From positions 1 through 55,516 of the forward strand of contig NZ_BDDS01000025.1 of NCBI RefSeq assembly GCF_001653135.1: a DNA stretch of 55,516 bases, written 5' to 3'. Positions 9,201 through 18,180 of this stretch are shown here, piece after piece. Source of the DNA: Pseudoalteromonas neustonica. GTDB lineage: Bacteria; Pseudomonadota; Gammaproteobacteria; Enterobacterales; Alteromonadaceae. The notes beneath the pieces are model-generated. The model did not search any database and had not been told where the DNA came from. It saw nothing but the letters and a program-made list of their open reading frames with translations. The position numbers and the translations under genes are program-made. Numbering within the stretch: position 1 is the stretch's first letter; each line of letters opens with the position of its first letter.

Positions 9201-10805
9201 GTGTTTAAGCTTGCTCATAATGGTAATGTACTACTCGATGTTATTGAACATTCGCCCCCGAGTGCGGCTTTTGTTATCGAAGCCCTTGAAAAATCAAAAT
9301 TCTGCGATTGCAAAATTGAGCTGAACACAATCAATGCTTACTTCAAGAAACCGAATAAAGAACGCACATTAGTCGTAGCAGTTAAATATGATGCCTCGTT
9401 TAATGTCGTTATTAGCGACGATAAAATGCTTGCTACAGGCGAATTAACACTCGCACAAGGTGGTAGCATTATTGATCTTGATACTGCAAAGCAACACCTA
9501 ATCAAAGCTGGTGTTGCAAGAGGGTACAAACAAGTATTTTTAGAACAGTTACTACAACAACAATTTGAAATACCTGCAGGTCAAATAGCAAAAGGCACTT
9601 TAGCCAAAGGTCGCCTGCCAACCGATGGTCAACCATCAAGATTAATACCTCTCGTGAAAACCTTAAAAGAGCGCCTCAATGCACCGACACTACGTGAAGA
9701 CGGTACCGTTGATATGCGAGACTTTGGCAAACTAGCGAGCGTCGAGCCAGGTGTATTATTGATCCGCCAACAACCTGCAACCCCAGGTAAAGAGGGCTTT
9801 ACTGTTTTAGGGGATGTGTTACCCGCAAAACCAGGGGAGAGCTCTCCTTTAGTCGCGGGTGAAGGTGCTGAAATATCAAAGAACAATCCATTAGAGCTCG
9901 TTTCAACTATTCCAGGGGTTCCTGTTGATATTCGTAATGGCATGCGAGTTGATGATATTTATACCATTGGAGATGTAAATGTTAAAAGTGGCCATGTTTA
10001 CTTTGATGGCAGTGTAATTGTTACTCACAACATAGAACCTGGTATGAAGGTAACAGCCAAAGGTGACATTACTGTATTAGGTACTGTTGAATCTGGTGAG
10101 CTCATAGCCCAAGGAAATGTAACAATAAAGCAAGGTGTTATTGGCCACCAGCTCGATGATAAATCTTTGTCTTGTAAAATAACCTGCCAAGGAGACATCC
10201 ACCTTCTTCATGCACAATATAGCCATCTTGCTGGCAACAATATTTTTATTGAACGCCAAGCAAGTCATTGTGAAATGAAAGCAACACGACTTTTGCAAGT
10301 AGGCCAAAGTGATCACCCAAAGGGTAAATTATTTGGCGGTGAAATTTTAGACGCAGGAATGATTATCGCCGGAGAGATCGGCAATGAATCCGGCGCTAAA
10401 ATGATGATAAATATGGCTGTTTCGGGACAAAACATTATCAAAGAAACAGATGACTGCTTTAAAGAACTCGCTCGTACTGACGAACAGCTCGATACTCTTC
10501 AAGCAGCCCTTGAAAAAGCTGACTTAGTGAAAGATAAAGAAAAGAAAAAATTATTGATGACTAAGATTGGAGCCACTCAACAACATTATTGCCAACAAGC
10601 GGAACAGCTTGAGCAGCGCTTATCTAGCCTTGATCATCATTTAAATAAGCTGCTTAGCGAAGCTAACTTGGCTGTGAACCAAAAGCTTCATTCCGGAGTA
10701 GAAATTCACATTTTTGATAAAGTCTTAAAAACTAATCGCACCTACCCCCCTTGCAATGTAAAACTGCAAGAAGGGAAAATAGAAATTGAATTTAAAACCA
10801 GTTAA
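9201..10805 (+). CDS. FapA/DUF342 family protein
   Basis: This is a 534-residue member of the FapA (DUF342) family. Residues about 130-240 resemble the conserved core, with MRDFGKLASVEPGVLL and TPGKEGFTVLGDVLPAKPG. The middle region (about 260-400) is a parallel beta-structure with repeated short GxI/GxV strands (VTAKGDITVLGTVESGELIA). A charged coiled coil (about 410-495) follows. Members are found near flagellar, polar or chemotaxis genes, but the molecular function is not established. Here the chemoreceptor five genes upstream is the only motility-related neighbour. The GTG start follows AAAGGAT. It converges on asnA. Confidence 0.8.
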   Translation: MFKLAHNGNVLLDVIEHSPPSAAFVIEALEKSKFCDCKIELNTINAYFKKPNKERTLVVAVKYDASFNVVISDDKMLATGELTLAQGGSIIDLDTAKQHLIKAGVARGYKQVFLEQLLQQQFEIPAGQIAKGTLAKGRLPTDGQPSRLIPLVKTLKERLNAPTLREDGTVDMRDFGKLASVEPGVLLIRQQPATPGKEGFTVLGDVLPAKPGESSPLVAGEGAEISKNNPLELVSTIPGVPVDIRNGMRVDDIYTIGDVNVKSGHVYFDGSVIVTHNIEPGMKVTAKGDITVLGTVESGELIAQGNVTIKQGVIGHQLDDKSLSCKITCQGDIHLLHAQYSHLAGNNIFIERQASHCEMKATRLLQVGQSDHPKGKLFGGEILDAGMIIAGEIGNESGAKMMINMAVSGQNIIKETDDCFKELARTDEQLDTLQAALEKADLVKDKEKKKLLMTKIGATQQHYCQQAEQLEQRLSSLDHHLNKLLSEANLAVNQKLHSGVEIHIFDKVLKTNRTYPPCNVKLQEGKIEIEFKTS

Positions 10806-10818
10806 TCATTAATTTCTT

Positions 10819-10849
10819 AATAGAGGCTAAATCAGATTTAGCCTCTATT
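10819..10849. terminator. Bidirectional terminator between DUF342 gene and asnA
   Basis: AATAGAGGCTAAATC and GATTTAGCCTCTATT form a nearly perfect palindrome around A10834. It sits 14 bases past the upstream stop and 14 bases before the asnA stop. The convergent placement and T-rich flanks fit a shared terminator. Confidence 0.8.
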
Positions 10850-10863
10850 CATTTCAATATATT

Positions 10864-11859
10864 TTATAAAATACCCGTTACTTGCAGTCTTAACTCTTCA
10901 GGCCATACACTCACTTGCACTTGGCCAATATGTGGTTTTTGCAATAACAGCATTGCTAACCGAGATTGACCAATGCCACCGCCTATTGTTTGGGGTAACT
11001 CCTTAGCTAGTAGCTGCTTATGCCAGTCAAGCTCTAGCCGCCCTTCATCACCTGTAATTGCCAATTGTGCGACTAGCGCTTCTGGCGATACACGAATACC
11101 CATTGACGATATTTCAAATGCGTCTTCAAGCACTGGGTTCCACACTAAAATATCCCCATTCAAGCCCGCGTATTGATCACATGTTTGAGTGGACCAATCG
11201 TCATAGTCAGGGGCACGTACATCATGAATTTTACCATCAGCTAGTGCGCCGCCAATGCCGATTAAGAATACCGCGCCATATTCTTGAGTAATCGCTTTTT
11301 CACGTTGTTTAGCTGTAAAGCCAGGATACATTTGGCGTAATTGCTCGCTGTGTACAAACGTAATCTCGACAGGTAAAAATGGGGTGATCCCAAATTCATC
11401 AGATACAAATTGCTCAGTGGCCTTTAAACCTTTATATAAAGCATCCACCGTTTCTTTTAATTTATCCAAAGAGCGCTCACTGCTTGCACAAATCACTTTT
11501 TCCCAATCCCACTGATCTACATACACTGAATGTATTGGACTTAATGAATCCTCATCTGGGCGTAGAGCTTTCATGTGGGTATATAACCCTTCGCCTAAAG
11601 CAAAATCATGATCGGCTAATGTTTTACGCTTCCACTTTGCAAGTGAGTGAACAACTTCAAACTGACTGTCGGGAATAGTTTTAACATTTACAGCAACGGC
11701 ATTCTCAGTACCACTAAGGTTATCCTGAATACCATCACCAACTTTCGCAAGTATAGGCGCCTGCACTTCAATCAACCCTAGTTGCAGTTCTAATTGCTGT
11801 GAAAAAAATTGTTTAACTTTACTAATTTGTTGCTGTTGCTGCACAAAGTGTGAACTCAT
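10864..11859 (-). CDS. asnA: Aspartate--ammonia ligase
   Basis: AsnA makes asparagine from aspartate, ammonia and ATP through an aspartyl-adenylate, and is related to class II aminoacyl-tRNA synthetases. With the second ATG as start it has 331 residues (E. coli 330). Family motifs include LGLIEVQAPILAKVGDG, the YTHMKALRPDED segment, VYVDQWDWEKVI and the C-terminal GGGIGQSRLAMLLL. GAGG lies 9 bases before the ATG at 11859. A first ATG at 11874 would add five residues with poor ribosome spacing. It is divergent from asnC, as in E. coli. AsnC is the known activator of asnA, and asparagine blocks activation. Confidence 0.96.
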   Translation of the reverse strand: MSSHFVQQQQQISKVKQFFSQQLELQLGLIEVQAPILAKVGDGIQDNLSGTENAVAVNVKTIPDSQFEVVHSLAKWKRKTLADHDFALGEGLYTHMKALRPDEDSLSPIHSVYVDQWDWEKVICASSERSLDKLKETVDALYKGLKATEQFVSDEFGITPFLPVEITFVHSEQLRQMYPGFTAKQREKAITQEYGAVFLIGIGGALADGKIHDVRAPDYDDWSTQTCDQYAGLNGDILVWNPVLEDAFEISSMGIRVSPEALVAQLAITGDEGRLELDWHKQLLAKELPQTIGGGIGQSRLAMLLLQKPHIGQVQVSVWPEELRLQVTGIL

Positions 11860-12049
11860 AATAATTGGCCTCATTCCCAGTTATTGTTACTTGCATGATT
11901 GCGTTCAAAGCAGCCATGTCGTTAAAGCAATCCTCAAGCATTTCGTGCTTTAATTCAATAACCAATAACAAAAACACCTTTAATATGTAAATTCAATCAA
12001 TTTAATGGTATAAAAAATAAAGATTCAATAATTTAAAGCGGGTATTTAT

Positions 12050-12508
12050 ATGGAAAATTATCAAATCGATAATCTCGATAAACAGATCCTCCACGCATTA
12101 ATGGATAATGCTCGTATAGCCTATGCTGAATTAGCTAAACGTTTTACCGTTAGTGCAGGTACAATTCATGTACGGATTGAAAAAATGAAGCAGGCAGGGA
12201 TCATCACAGGTACCCAAGTAAGCGTAAATGCCAAGCAATTAGGCTACGATGTATGCTGTTTTATAGGTATTAATCTCAATAATGCCCGCGACTACCCGCA
12301 AACCTTATTGTACTTAAAAGAGCTTGAAGAAGTCGTTGAAGCTTATTACACCACAGGTAATTACAGTATTTTTATTAAAGTAATGACTCGTTCGATTGAT
12401 CACTTACAAGATGTACTAATTAACAAAATTCAGGCCATCGAAGCAATCCAGTCAACTGAAACCTTAATTTCATTACAAAACCCAATTAGCCGCAGCGTAA
12501 TGCCTTAA
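12050..12508 (+). CDS. asnC: Asparagine-responsive transcriptional regulator AsnC
   Basis: AsnC is an Lrp-family regulator. Its 152 residues equal the E. coli length, with close similarity throughout (opening MENYQIDNLD). An N-terminal winged HTH (about 10-55, AKRFTVSAGTIHVRIEKMKQ) is followed by a RAM/Lrp effector domain with LGYDVCCFIGINL, EAYYTTGNYSIFIKVM and the terminal STETLISLQNPI. It probably activates the divergent asnA and controls itself, and the operator would lie in the 190-base gap. trmH begins 41 bases downstream. Confidence 0.95.
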   Translation: MENYQIDNLDKQILHALMDNARIAYAELAKRFTVSAGTIHVRIEKMKQAGIITGTQVSVNAKQLGYDVCCFIGINLNNARDYPQTLLYLKELEEVVEAYYTTGNYSIFIKVMTRSIDHLQDVLINKIQAIEAIQSTETLISLQNPISRSVMP

Positions 12509-12549
12509 GGTATAATGGCGTTAATTTATGAGTTCAGACAAGGCTAAAA

Positions 12550-13236
12550 ATGGAAAACACTCGCTATCACCGCATTAAAAGTGTACTAGATCGTCGTCAA
12601 ACTGATTTAACAGTGTGCTTAGAAGATGTGCACAAACACCATAACTTGTCTGCTATTGTACGCAGCGCTGATGCTGTAGGGTGTCATAATGTTCACGCAG
12701 TATGGCCAGAAAACCAAAAATGGCTGACTAATAACACGTCCGGTGGCAGTAAAAATTGGATCGCCACACACTTGCATAAAGATATCGACGATGCCGTCAC
12801 ACTCATGCGTCAGCACAACCCTCAGGTGCAAATATTAGCGACCAACTTATGCCCTGATGCAGTTGATTATCGCGAGATTGATTACACGCTTCCCACAGCG
12901 ATTATCGTAGGCCAAGAAAAAACGGGGATCTCCCCACGAGCCCTTGCCCATGCAGATAAAAATATCATCATCCCGATGCAAGGTATGGCGCAATCATTAA
13001 ATGTATCTGTTGCGGCTGCATTAATTTTATTTGAAGCTCAAAATCAACGCCTTAAAGCGGGTTTATATGAGTCAGGTAGGCTTGATGAAACCATAAAGCA
13101 TAAAATGTTGTTTGAAGGCTGCCATCCTATCATCGCCCAAAAATGCAAAGAGAAGTCACTTCCTTATCCTGGTCTTGACGAAAATGGTGAAATTATTGCC
13201 GATGACGCGTTTTGGCTACGATTAAAACATGCTTGA
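12550..13236 (+). CDS. trmH: tRNA (guanosine-18-2'-O)-methyltransferase
   Basis: TrmH (SpoU) methylates the 2'-hydroxyl of G18 in the tRNA D-loop using S-adenosylmethionine. The 228-residue protein (E. coli 229) belongs to the SPOUT class and has all three knot motifs: HHNLSAIVRSADAVG near residue 30, IVGQEKTGIS near 120 and IPMQGMAQSLNVSVAAALI near 142-160. A C-terminal helical extension is typical of TrmH. It is followed by recG after 60 bases, the trmH-recG order of E. coli. In E. coli these genes lie directly behind spoT. Confidence 0.96.
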   Translation: MENTRYHRIKSVLDRRQTDLTVCLEDVHKHHNLSAIVRSADAVGCHNVHAVWPENQKWLTNNTSGGSKNWIATHLHKDIDDAVTLMRQHNPQVQILATNLCPDAVDYREIDYTLPTAIIVGQEKTGISPRALAHADKNIIIPMQGMAQSLNVSVAAALILFEAQNQRLKAGLYESGRLDETIKHKMLFEGCHPIIAQKCKEKSLPYPGLDENGEIIADDAFWLRLKHA

Positions 13237-13296
13237 TGCCCTCAACAATCGCACGTAAACTAAAAACTATCTAAAAATGAAAGATTTGAGCGTACA

Positions 13297-15378
13297 GTGT
13301 CCAAGCTAACGTTAAGCCGCTACCCCATTACCGATCTAAAAGGCGTTGGCCCTAAAATGGCCGAGCGGCTAAAGAAATTAGGCATTAGCACAGCGCAAGA
13401 TATGCTCTTTCATTTACCCCTGAGGTACGAAGATCGTACTCGCATTTATGCCATCAGCGATTTAGCAGTCCATAGCCATGTAAGCATTGAAGCTACCATT
13501 GAAACGAGCCAAATTACTTTTGGTAAACGTAAGATGCTTGTTTGCCAAGTTAATGATGGCACTGGCCGTTTAACACTGCGGTTTTTTAATTTCACTGCAG
13601 CACAAAAGAATGCCTTCAGCAATGGGAAAGTGATCCGCTGCTTTGGTGAGGTACGCCGTGGTCGTGTTGGGTTCGAAATGACACACCCTGAATACAGTTT
13701 AAGTGAAACACTATTAGAGCAACCTACTGCGACCACACTCACTCCCGTCTATCCGACAACAGAGGGGTTAAAACAACTCTCTATACGTGCATTGAGCGAT
13801 CAGGTCATTTCCTTGCTTGAAAAATATCAAATAGAAGAGTTATTGCCTGCGCAATTTCAACATGCAGGCATGGGTTTAAGTCACGCTTTATTATTGTTAC
13901 ATCGTCCAAGTAATGATGTTGATTTAGCGGCGCTAGAGCTAGGGCTTCATCCAGCTCAACAACGTTTGGTATTTGAAGAATTACTTGCGCAAAACTTAAG
14001 CCTATTAAAGTTACGTCAACAAGGGCAACAAGTAAAAGCCGTAGCCCTTGCGCCAATTAACCACTTAGAACCAGACTTTTTAGCACAACTTCCGTTTGCC
14101 CCCACCAATGCGCAAAGCAGAGTCGTTGCTGAAATAAAAAGTGATTTGCAACACCCCTACCCTATGATGCGTTTAGTCCAAGGGGATGTAGGGTCGGGTA
14201 AAACTTTGGTCGCTGCACTAAGTGCTTTAACTGCAATAGCACAGGGCTACCAAGTCGCACTTATGGCTCCTACAGAGATACTTTCTGAGCAGCATGGCAT
14301 AACCTTCAAAAATTGGTTTGAGCCGCTTGGGATCACTACAGCATGGCTTGGCGGTAAAACAAAAGGCAAAGAGCGTACAGCGACACTTGAAAAAATAGCC
14401 TCAGGTGACGCGCAAATGATAGTAGGCACCCATGCGTTATTTCAAGAACAAGTCGTTTTTAATAATCTAGTATTAATCATCATTGATGAACAACACCGCT
14501 TTGGTGTTCACCAGCGATTATCGCTGCGAGAAAAAGGCCGCTTTGGCGACTGCTTTCCTCATCAACTGGTGATGACTGCCACGCCGATCCCTCGCACGCT
14601 CGCTATGACTGCTTATGCTGACTTAGAGACATCGGTGATTGACGAACTTCCCCCTGGGCGAACCCCAATCACAACCGTTGCACTGCCCGATACTCGTCGG
14701 GATGAAATTATTGCACGAGTAAAAACAGCCTGCACAGAACAGGGACGCCAAGTTTATTGGGTATGCACCTTAATCGATGAATCTGAAGTACTGCAATGTC
14801 AAGCAGCTGAAGATAGTGCAGAGCAATTAACTCGTGCTTTGCCCGACTTAACCGTAGGGTTAGTTCATGGCCGAATGAAAGCAGCTGAAAAACAAGCCAT
14901 TATGAGCGAATTTAAAGCGGGTAACATACATATATTGGTTGCAACCACGGTGATTGAAGTCGGTGTAGATGTGCCAAACGCCAGTTTGATCATTATTGAA
15001 AACCCAGAACGACTTGGCCTTGCCCAACTACACCAATTACGGGGTCGAGTTGGTCGTGGAGCAACCGCATCTCACTGCGTTCTTTTATACCATGCACCAC
15101 TGTCATTTACCGCGAAAAAACGCTTAGCCGTATTAAGAGACAGTAATGACGGGTTTATTATTGCTGAGAAAGACTTAGAGATCCGTGGCCCAGGTGAAGT
15201 GCTTGGCACCAAACAAACAGGGTTAGCCGAATTTAAAATAGCGGACTTAACTCGCGATAAACACACGCTCAATCAAGTAAGACCAATAGCACTGCAAATG
15301 CTTAATCAATATCCTGAGCAAGTTGATAAATTAATCAACCGATGGCTAGCAGGAAAATCTGATTACGCCTTAGCCTAA
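13297..15378 (+). CDS. recG: ATP-dependent DNA helicase RecG
   Basis: RecG is a double-strand DNA translocase that remodels stalled forks and branched recombination intermediates. It has 693 residues, the same as E. coli. The N-terminal wedge/OB domain (about 1-180) includes ITDLKGVGPKMAERL. The helicase core has Walker A GDVGSGKT near 296, motif II DEQHRFG near 396, MTATPIPRTLAMT, and the C-terminal motifs ATTVIEVGVDVPNA and QLRGRVGRG. A TRG-like end (GPGEVLGTKQTGLAEFKIAD) completes it. The start is a GTG with only a weak GAG upstream. A repeat element follows the stop. Confidence 0.97.
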   Translation: MSKLTLSRYPITDLKGVGPKMAERLKKLGISTAQDMLFHLPLRYEDRTRIYAISDLAVHSHVSIEATIETSQITFGKRKMLVCQVNDGTGRLTLRFFNFTAAQKNAFSNGKVIRCFGEVRRGRVGFEMTHPEYSLSETLLEQPTATTLTPVYPTTEGLKQLSIRALSDQVISLLEKYQIEELLPAQFQHAGMGLSHALLLLHRPSNDVDLAALELGLHPAQQRLVFEELLAQNLSLLKLRQQGQQVKAVALAPINHLEPDFLAQLPFAPTNAQSRVVAEIKSDLQHPYPMMRLVQGDVGSGKTLVAALSALTAIAQGYQVALMAPTEILSEQHGITFKNWFEPLGITTAWLGGKTKGKERTATLEKIASGDAQMIVGTHALFQEQVVFNNLVLIIIDEQHRFGVHQRLSLREKGRFGDCFPHQLVMTATPIPRTLAMTAYADLETSVIDELPPGRTPITTVALPDTRRDEIIARVKTACTEQGRQVYWVCTLIDESEVLQCQAAEDSAEQLTRALPDLTVGLVHGRMKAAEKQAIMSEFKAGNIHILVATTVIEVGVDVPNASLIIIENPERLGLAQLHQLRGRVGRGATASHCVLLYHAPLSFTAKKRLAVLRDSNDGFIIAEKDLEIRGPGEVLGTKQTGLAEFKIADLTRDKHTLNQVRPIALQMLNQYPEQVDKLINRWLAGKSDYALA

Positions 15379-15392
15379 AACCAAAGAGAATA

Positions 15393-15521
15393 TATACCCA
15401 AGCGATCTCAAAATGCGAGCGTCGTTGAAATTAAAAGCGATTTAAACAAGTGCAAAGTAACGCCTTGATATTAAACACCAGTGAAACACTGAAGTCTGCA
15501 TCTTGAGGTGGCTTGGGTATA
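15393..15521 (+). repeat. TATACCCAA-ended intergenic repeat, copy 1 (short form)
   Basis: This 129-bp element begins TATACCCAAGC and ends GCTTGGGTATA. It shares the internal blocks TTAAAAGCGATTTA and AAAGTAACGCCTTGATATTA with copies at 23130-23311 and 46534-46802. About 50 bases of the middle, present in the other copies, are missing. It lies between the convergent recG and porin genes and codes for nothing obvious. Confidence 0.85.
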
Positions 15522-15543
15522 TTGGGGTTGCTTAGATATAAAA

Positions 15544-15567
15544 GCCTTATTCAAGTATGAATAAGGC
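15544..15567 (-). terminator. Terminator after porin gene
   Basis: A perfect 10-bp stem (GCCTTATTCA/TGAATAAGGC) with a 4-base loop is followed by TTTTATAT on the minus strand, 30 bases beyond the porin stop. Confidence 0.85.
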
Positions 15568-15596
15568 CATGAAAGAGGGGAAGCTATATCGACTAA

Positions 15597-16514
15597 TTAA
15601 AACTTGTATTCAATACCTAAACCTAAGTAATCTTGATCAACATTACTATCCATATCAAAGTTAGAATAGAAGGCAAATAGTTTAGTATTTTTACTTAATT
15701 TATGATCAACACCAGCTGATATCGCCGTCTTCTTATCCGCGTCATCAAAATCCATTACCTGATACTGCACTTTAAACGTATTGCTATCTAACGTATAAGC
15801 TGCATTAACCAAGTAACCATCAGCATCACCGCTGCCATCTACTTTTTCTTGGGTTTGATACATTGCGCCTAATTTAATATCAGCCACTTTACCCTGTACG
15901 GTAGCACGCACTACATCATAGCCATTCACTTCACTGTCAGCTGCAATAGATGCGTACACCTTGCTTTTCTTTAAACCTGAATCGCCATAAGTAAGCGCCA
16001 ATGAGTAACCATTTTCGCCTTCACTGTCTTTTTCAGCGACGTAAGTGGCAAGTACTTTAAAACCGCTTAGGTCATTTGATGAATACGTTACTGTATCGCT
16101 TAAGCGATTTTCACCTTTGAATAAATTTTTAATATCGCCTTCAAGGTCATTAAATAAATCAAGCTTACCTTGCGATTGCTTTAGCGCAGTATCATTACGA
16201 CCAAGCACAACTTGACCAAAACCACCTTTCAAACCAACATATTGGTTGCGTGAAGTTAACGTATCTTTTGAATCATCTGAAACATTTACTTGGAATTCGA
16301 ATTTATAGACCGCTTCAAGGCCTTCACTGAGTGTTTCAGAACCCTTGAAACCAATGCGTGATGCATTACTCTTAATTTCAGTGAATGACCCTTCACCATC
16401 ATCAGATGATTGTACAGAGACATTTGCTTTACCATAAACATCAACATCAGCTAATGCAGAAAAAGATACACCACTCAATACAGCTAATAACAGGCTCGAC
16501 TTTGCAAAATTCAT
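15597..16514 (-). CDS. Gram-negative outer-membrane porin
   Basis: This is a 305-residue general-porin family protein. A signal peptide of 22 residues (ending SFSALA before DVDVYGKANVSV) is followed by alternating amphipathic beta strands. Early family motifs are SRIGFKGSETLSEGLEAVYKFE and the RNQYVGLKGGFGQVVLGRND segment that leads into the pore-constricting loop. The C-terminal YLGLGIEYKF ends in phenylalanine, the usual signal for BAM-mediated insertion. Members form trimeric 16-stranded diffusion pores. The acidic, serine-rich loops are normal for a marine porin. Substrate selectivity cannot be read. It has its own terminator and is monocistronic. Confidence 0.92.
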   Translation of the reverse strand: MNFAKSSLLLAVLSGVSFSALADVDVYGKANVSVQSSDDGEGSFTEIKSNASRIGFKGSETLSEGLEAVYKFEFQVNVSDDSKDTLTSRNQYVGLKGGFGQVVLGRNDTALKQSQGKLDLFNDLEGDIKNLFKGENRLSDTVTYSSNDLSGFKVLATYVAEKDSEGENGYSLALTYGDSGLKKSKVYASIAADSEVNGYDVVRATVQGKVADIKLGAMYQTQEKVDGSGDADGYLVNAAYTLDSNTFKVQYQVMDFDDADKKTAISAGVDHKLSKNTKLFAFYSNFDMDSNVDQDYLGLGIEYKF

Positions 16515-16704
16515 ATTATTTCCTCAATAAACGCAACAGGCTAATTTTTAAAACAGCTGCAGTTTGCCAGCGATAAATTACAGTAATATTACAACAGAAA
16601 TATTTATGACTTATTTAATTCATAAAAAAGAATAAAAACTGCAATTCATTTAACACTAAAATTTTGTACACCGTTTATTAGTCTATGCGATCTTGAGTAT
16701 ATCG

Positions 16705-17583
16705 CTATTTTTTCTCGCTAAAATCACTGCTAATGTTTGGGGTTAGCTCAACCAGTAAGTTAACAAGGGTTTCAAGCAATGGTTTTTGCTCATTATCCCT
16801 ATGATAAGCAACAAAAATATCGCGAGATGTGTGCTCTACATCCGACACTTCAAATAACTCTCCATTCTCAATATGGCTTTTTGCTAACACTTCAGGAATA
16901 AATGCACTACCACCACATTGCAATATTAAATCTAATGCAATACGCCCTGTACTTGTACGAAAATACGGAGGCGTACGTCCGGTAAATTGACGTGCGTGCC
17001 ACAGCGAAAAAGTAGTGCCCCAGTCAACATAAACATATTGGTTATCAAAAAAATTATCATTGGCTGCAGATTCAAAAGCACTCACAGGAATGATGGGTAA
17101 TGCGCAAATACGCTCTACAACTAATTCATCCACTTTAGGCGGATCAAATAATATAGCCAAATCCAGTGTACGTTCTAACAATAAACGCGTACTTTCTTGC
17201 TGTGCTTTAACTTCAGCAACGAGTGACACACCGGGCATAGCAGATACAATATTTGAAATACCAAATTGTAAAAAAGCATCCCATATATTAGGTGTACCCG
17301 CTAAACACACTTGCTTATGCATGTTGTCAGCAAGTGCCACATCAACTTTTGCACGTTGCATACCTGTAATAATAATTTGTGCGTGCGGTAATAGACGCTC
17401 GCCAGGTGCTGTAAGCTGAATATTGTTACGTTGTCGAATAAACAGGTTAACGCCTAAACCTTGCTCTAATTGACGAATTCTAAAACTTACCGCCGATTGC
17501 GTGATATAAAGGTTTTCAGCCGCCTTACCAAAGTGGCGAGTTCGCACCACCTCAACAAACGTTTTTAATAAATCGATATCCAA
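16705..17583 (-). CDS. hdfR: LysR-type transcriptional regulator HdfR
   Basis: This is a 292-residue LysR regulator. The N-terminal winged HTH (residues 1-60) reads LLKTFVEVVRTRHFGKAAEN and LYITQSAVSFRIRQLEQGLG, nearly as in E. coli HdfR, and is followed by an effector domain. E. coli HdfR represses flhDC and activates other genes. Targets here are unknown. The identification rests on the HTH and on the divergent maoP gene, the same pair as in E. coli. The 91-base gap must hold both promoters. Confidence 0.85.
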   Translation of the reverse strand: MDIDLLKTFVEVVRTRHFGKAAENLYITQSAVSFRIRQLEQGLGVNLFIRQRNNIQLTAPGERLLPHAQIIITGMQRAKVDVALADNMHKQVCLAGTPNIWDAFLQFGISNIVSAMPGVSLVAEVKAQQESTRLLLERTLDLAILFDPPKVDELVVERICALPIIPVSAFESAANDNFFDNQYVYVDWGTTFSLWHARQFTGRTPPYFRTSTGRIALDLILQCGGSAFIPEVLAKSHIENGELFEVSDVEHTSRDIFVAYHRDNEQKPLLETLVNLLVELTPNISSDFSEKK

Positions 17584-17674
17584 TATTTTATCCTCACGAT
17601 AAAAATTTTTTGTTTAATAAATTACGTAACTTGATCCATACTCCAGCTTAAGATCCGGGTATGAGGAAACAGCA

Positions 17675-18049
17675 ATGAACATTAATATTTCACTACTTCG
17701 TCAAGCATTTGTAAGCCAACGTCAGTTCTATGATGATTACAATTTTCCACGCGGATTTTCGCGTAGCGGCAACTTTACGTTACTTGAAGCCAGTATCCTT
17801 GAGCAACACGGTGTTGTTCTACAGGGGTTATACAACAAAACCCTTGAACCACAAAATGAAATTCAAGAACAATTTATATCTGTTACTGCAGGTAGCCAAG
17901 AGCCGACGAATCCAATCGAGCGTGCTTGGATCAAATACTTAAAATTAACGACTTCAAAAACAAAATTTCACACTTTATTTGGTCGTTCAAAAATGTCGGC
18001 ACCTACGCTGCCAAGTAGCGACTATTATTCAGAATCTGATAGCATCTAA
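17675..18049 (+). CDS. maoP: Macrodomain Ori organisation protein MaoP (YifE)
   Basis: This is a 124-residue DUF413-family protein (E. coli MaoP 112). The conserved parts are YNFPRGFSRSGNFTLLEASILEQHG-like (residues 23-47), a central SQEPTNPIERAWIKYLK stretch and TKFHTLFGR near the end, then an acidic DYYSESDS tail. In E. coli MaoP and a 17-bp site, maoS, beside the gene maintain the Ori macrodomain. AGGAAACAGCA supports the ATG. The hdfR-maoP divergence is conserved. Whether a maoS site exists in the 91-base gap cannot be decided by eye. Confidence 0.88.
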   Translation: MNINISLLRQAFVSQRQFYDDYNFPRGFSRSGNFTLLEASILEQHGVVLQGLYNKTLEPQNEIQEQFISVTAGSQEPTNPIERAWIKYLKLTTSKTKFHTLFGRSKMSAPTLPSSDYYSESDSI

Positions 18050-18180
18050 AATTCCTTTTTAGGCCACTTTCGCGTTGATTTATAAGTGGCCAAAAGACAT
18101 TGTTATTTGCTTTTTCTTGTTTTAGCGGTTACAACTTGTATAAGCAATTATATTCGGCAAAGCCGAAAACAAGGTGTTAC

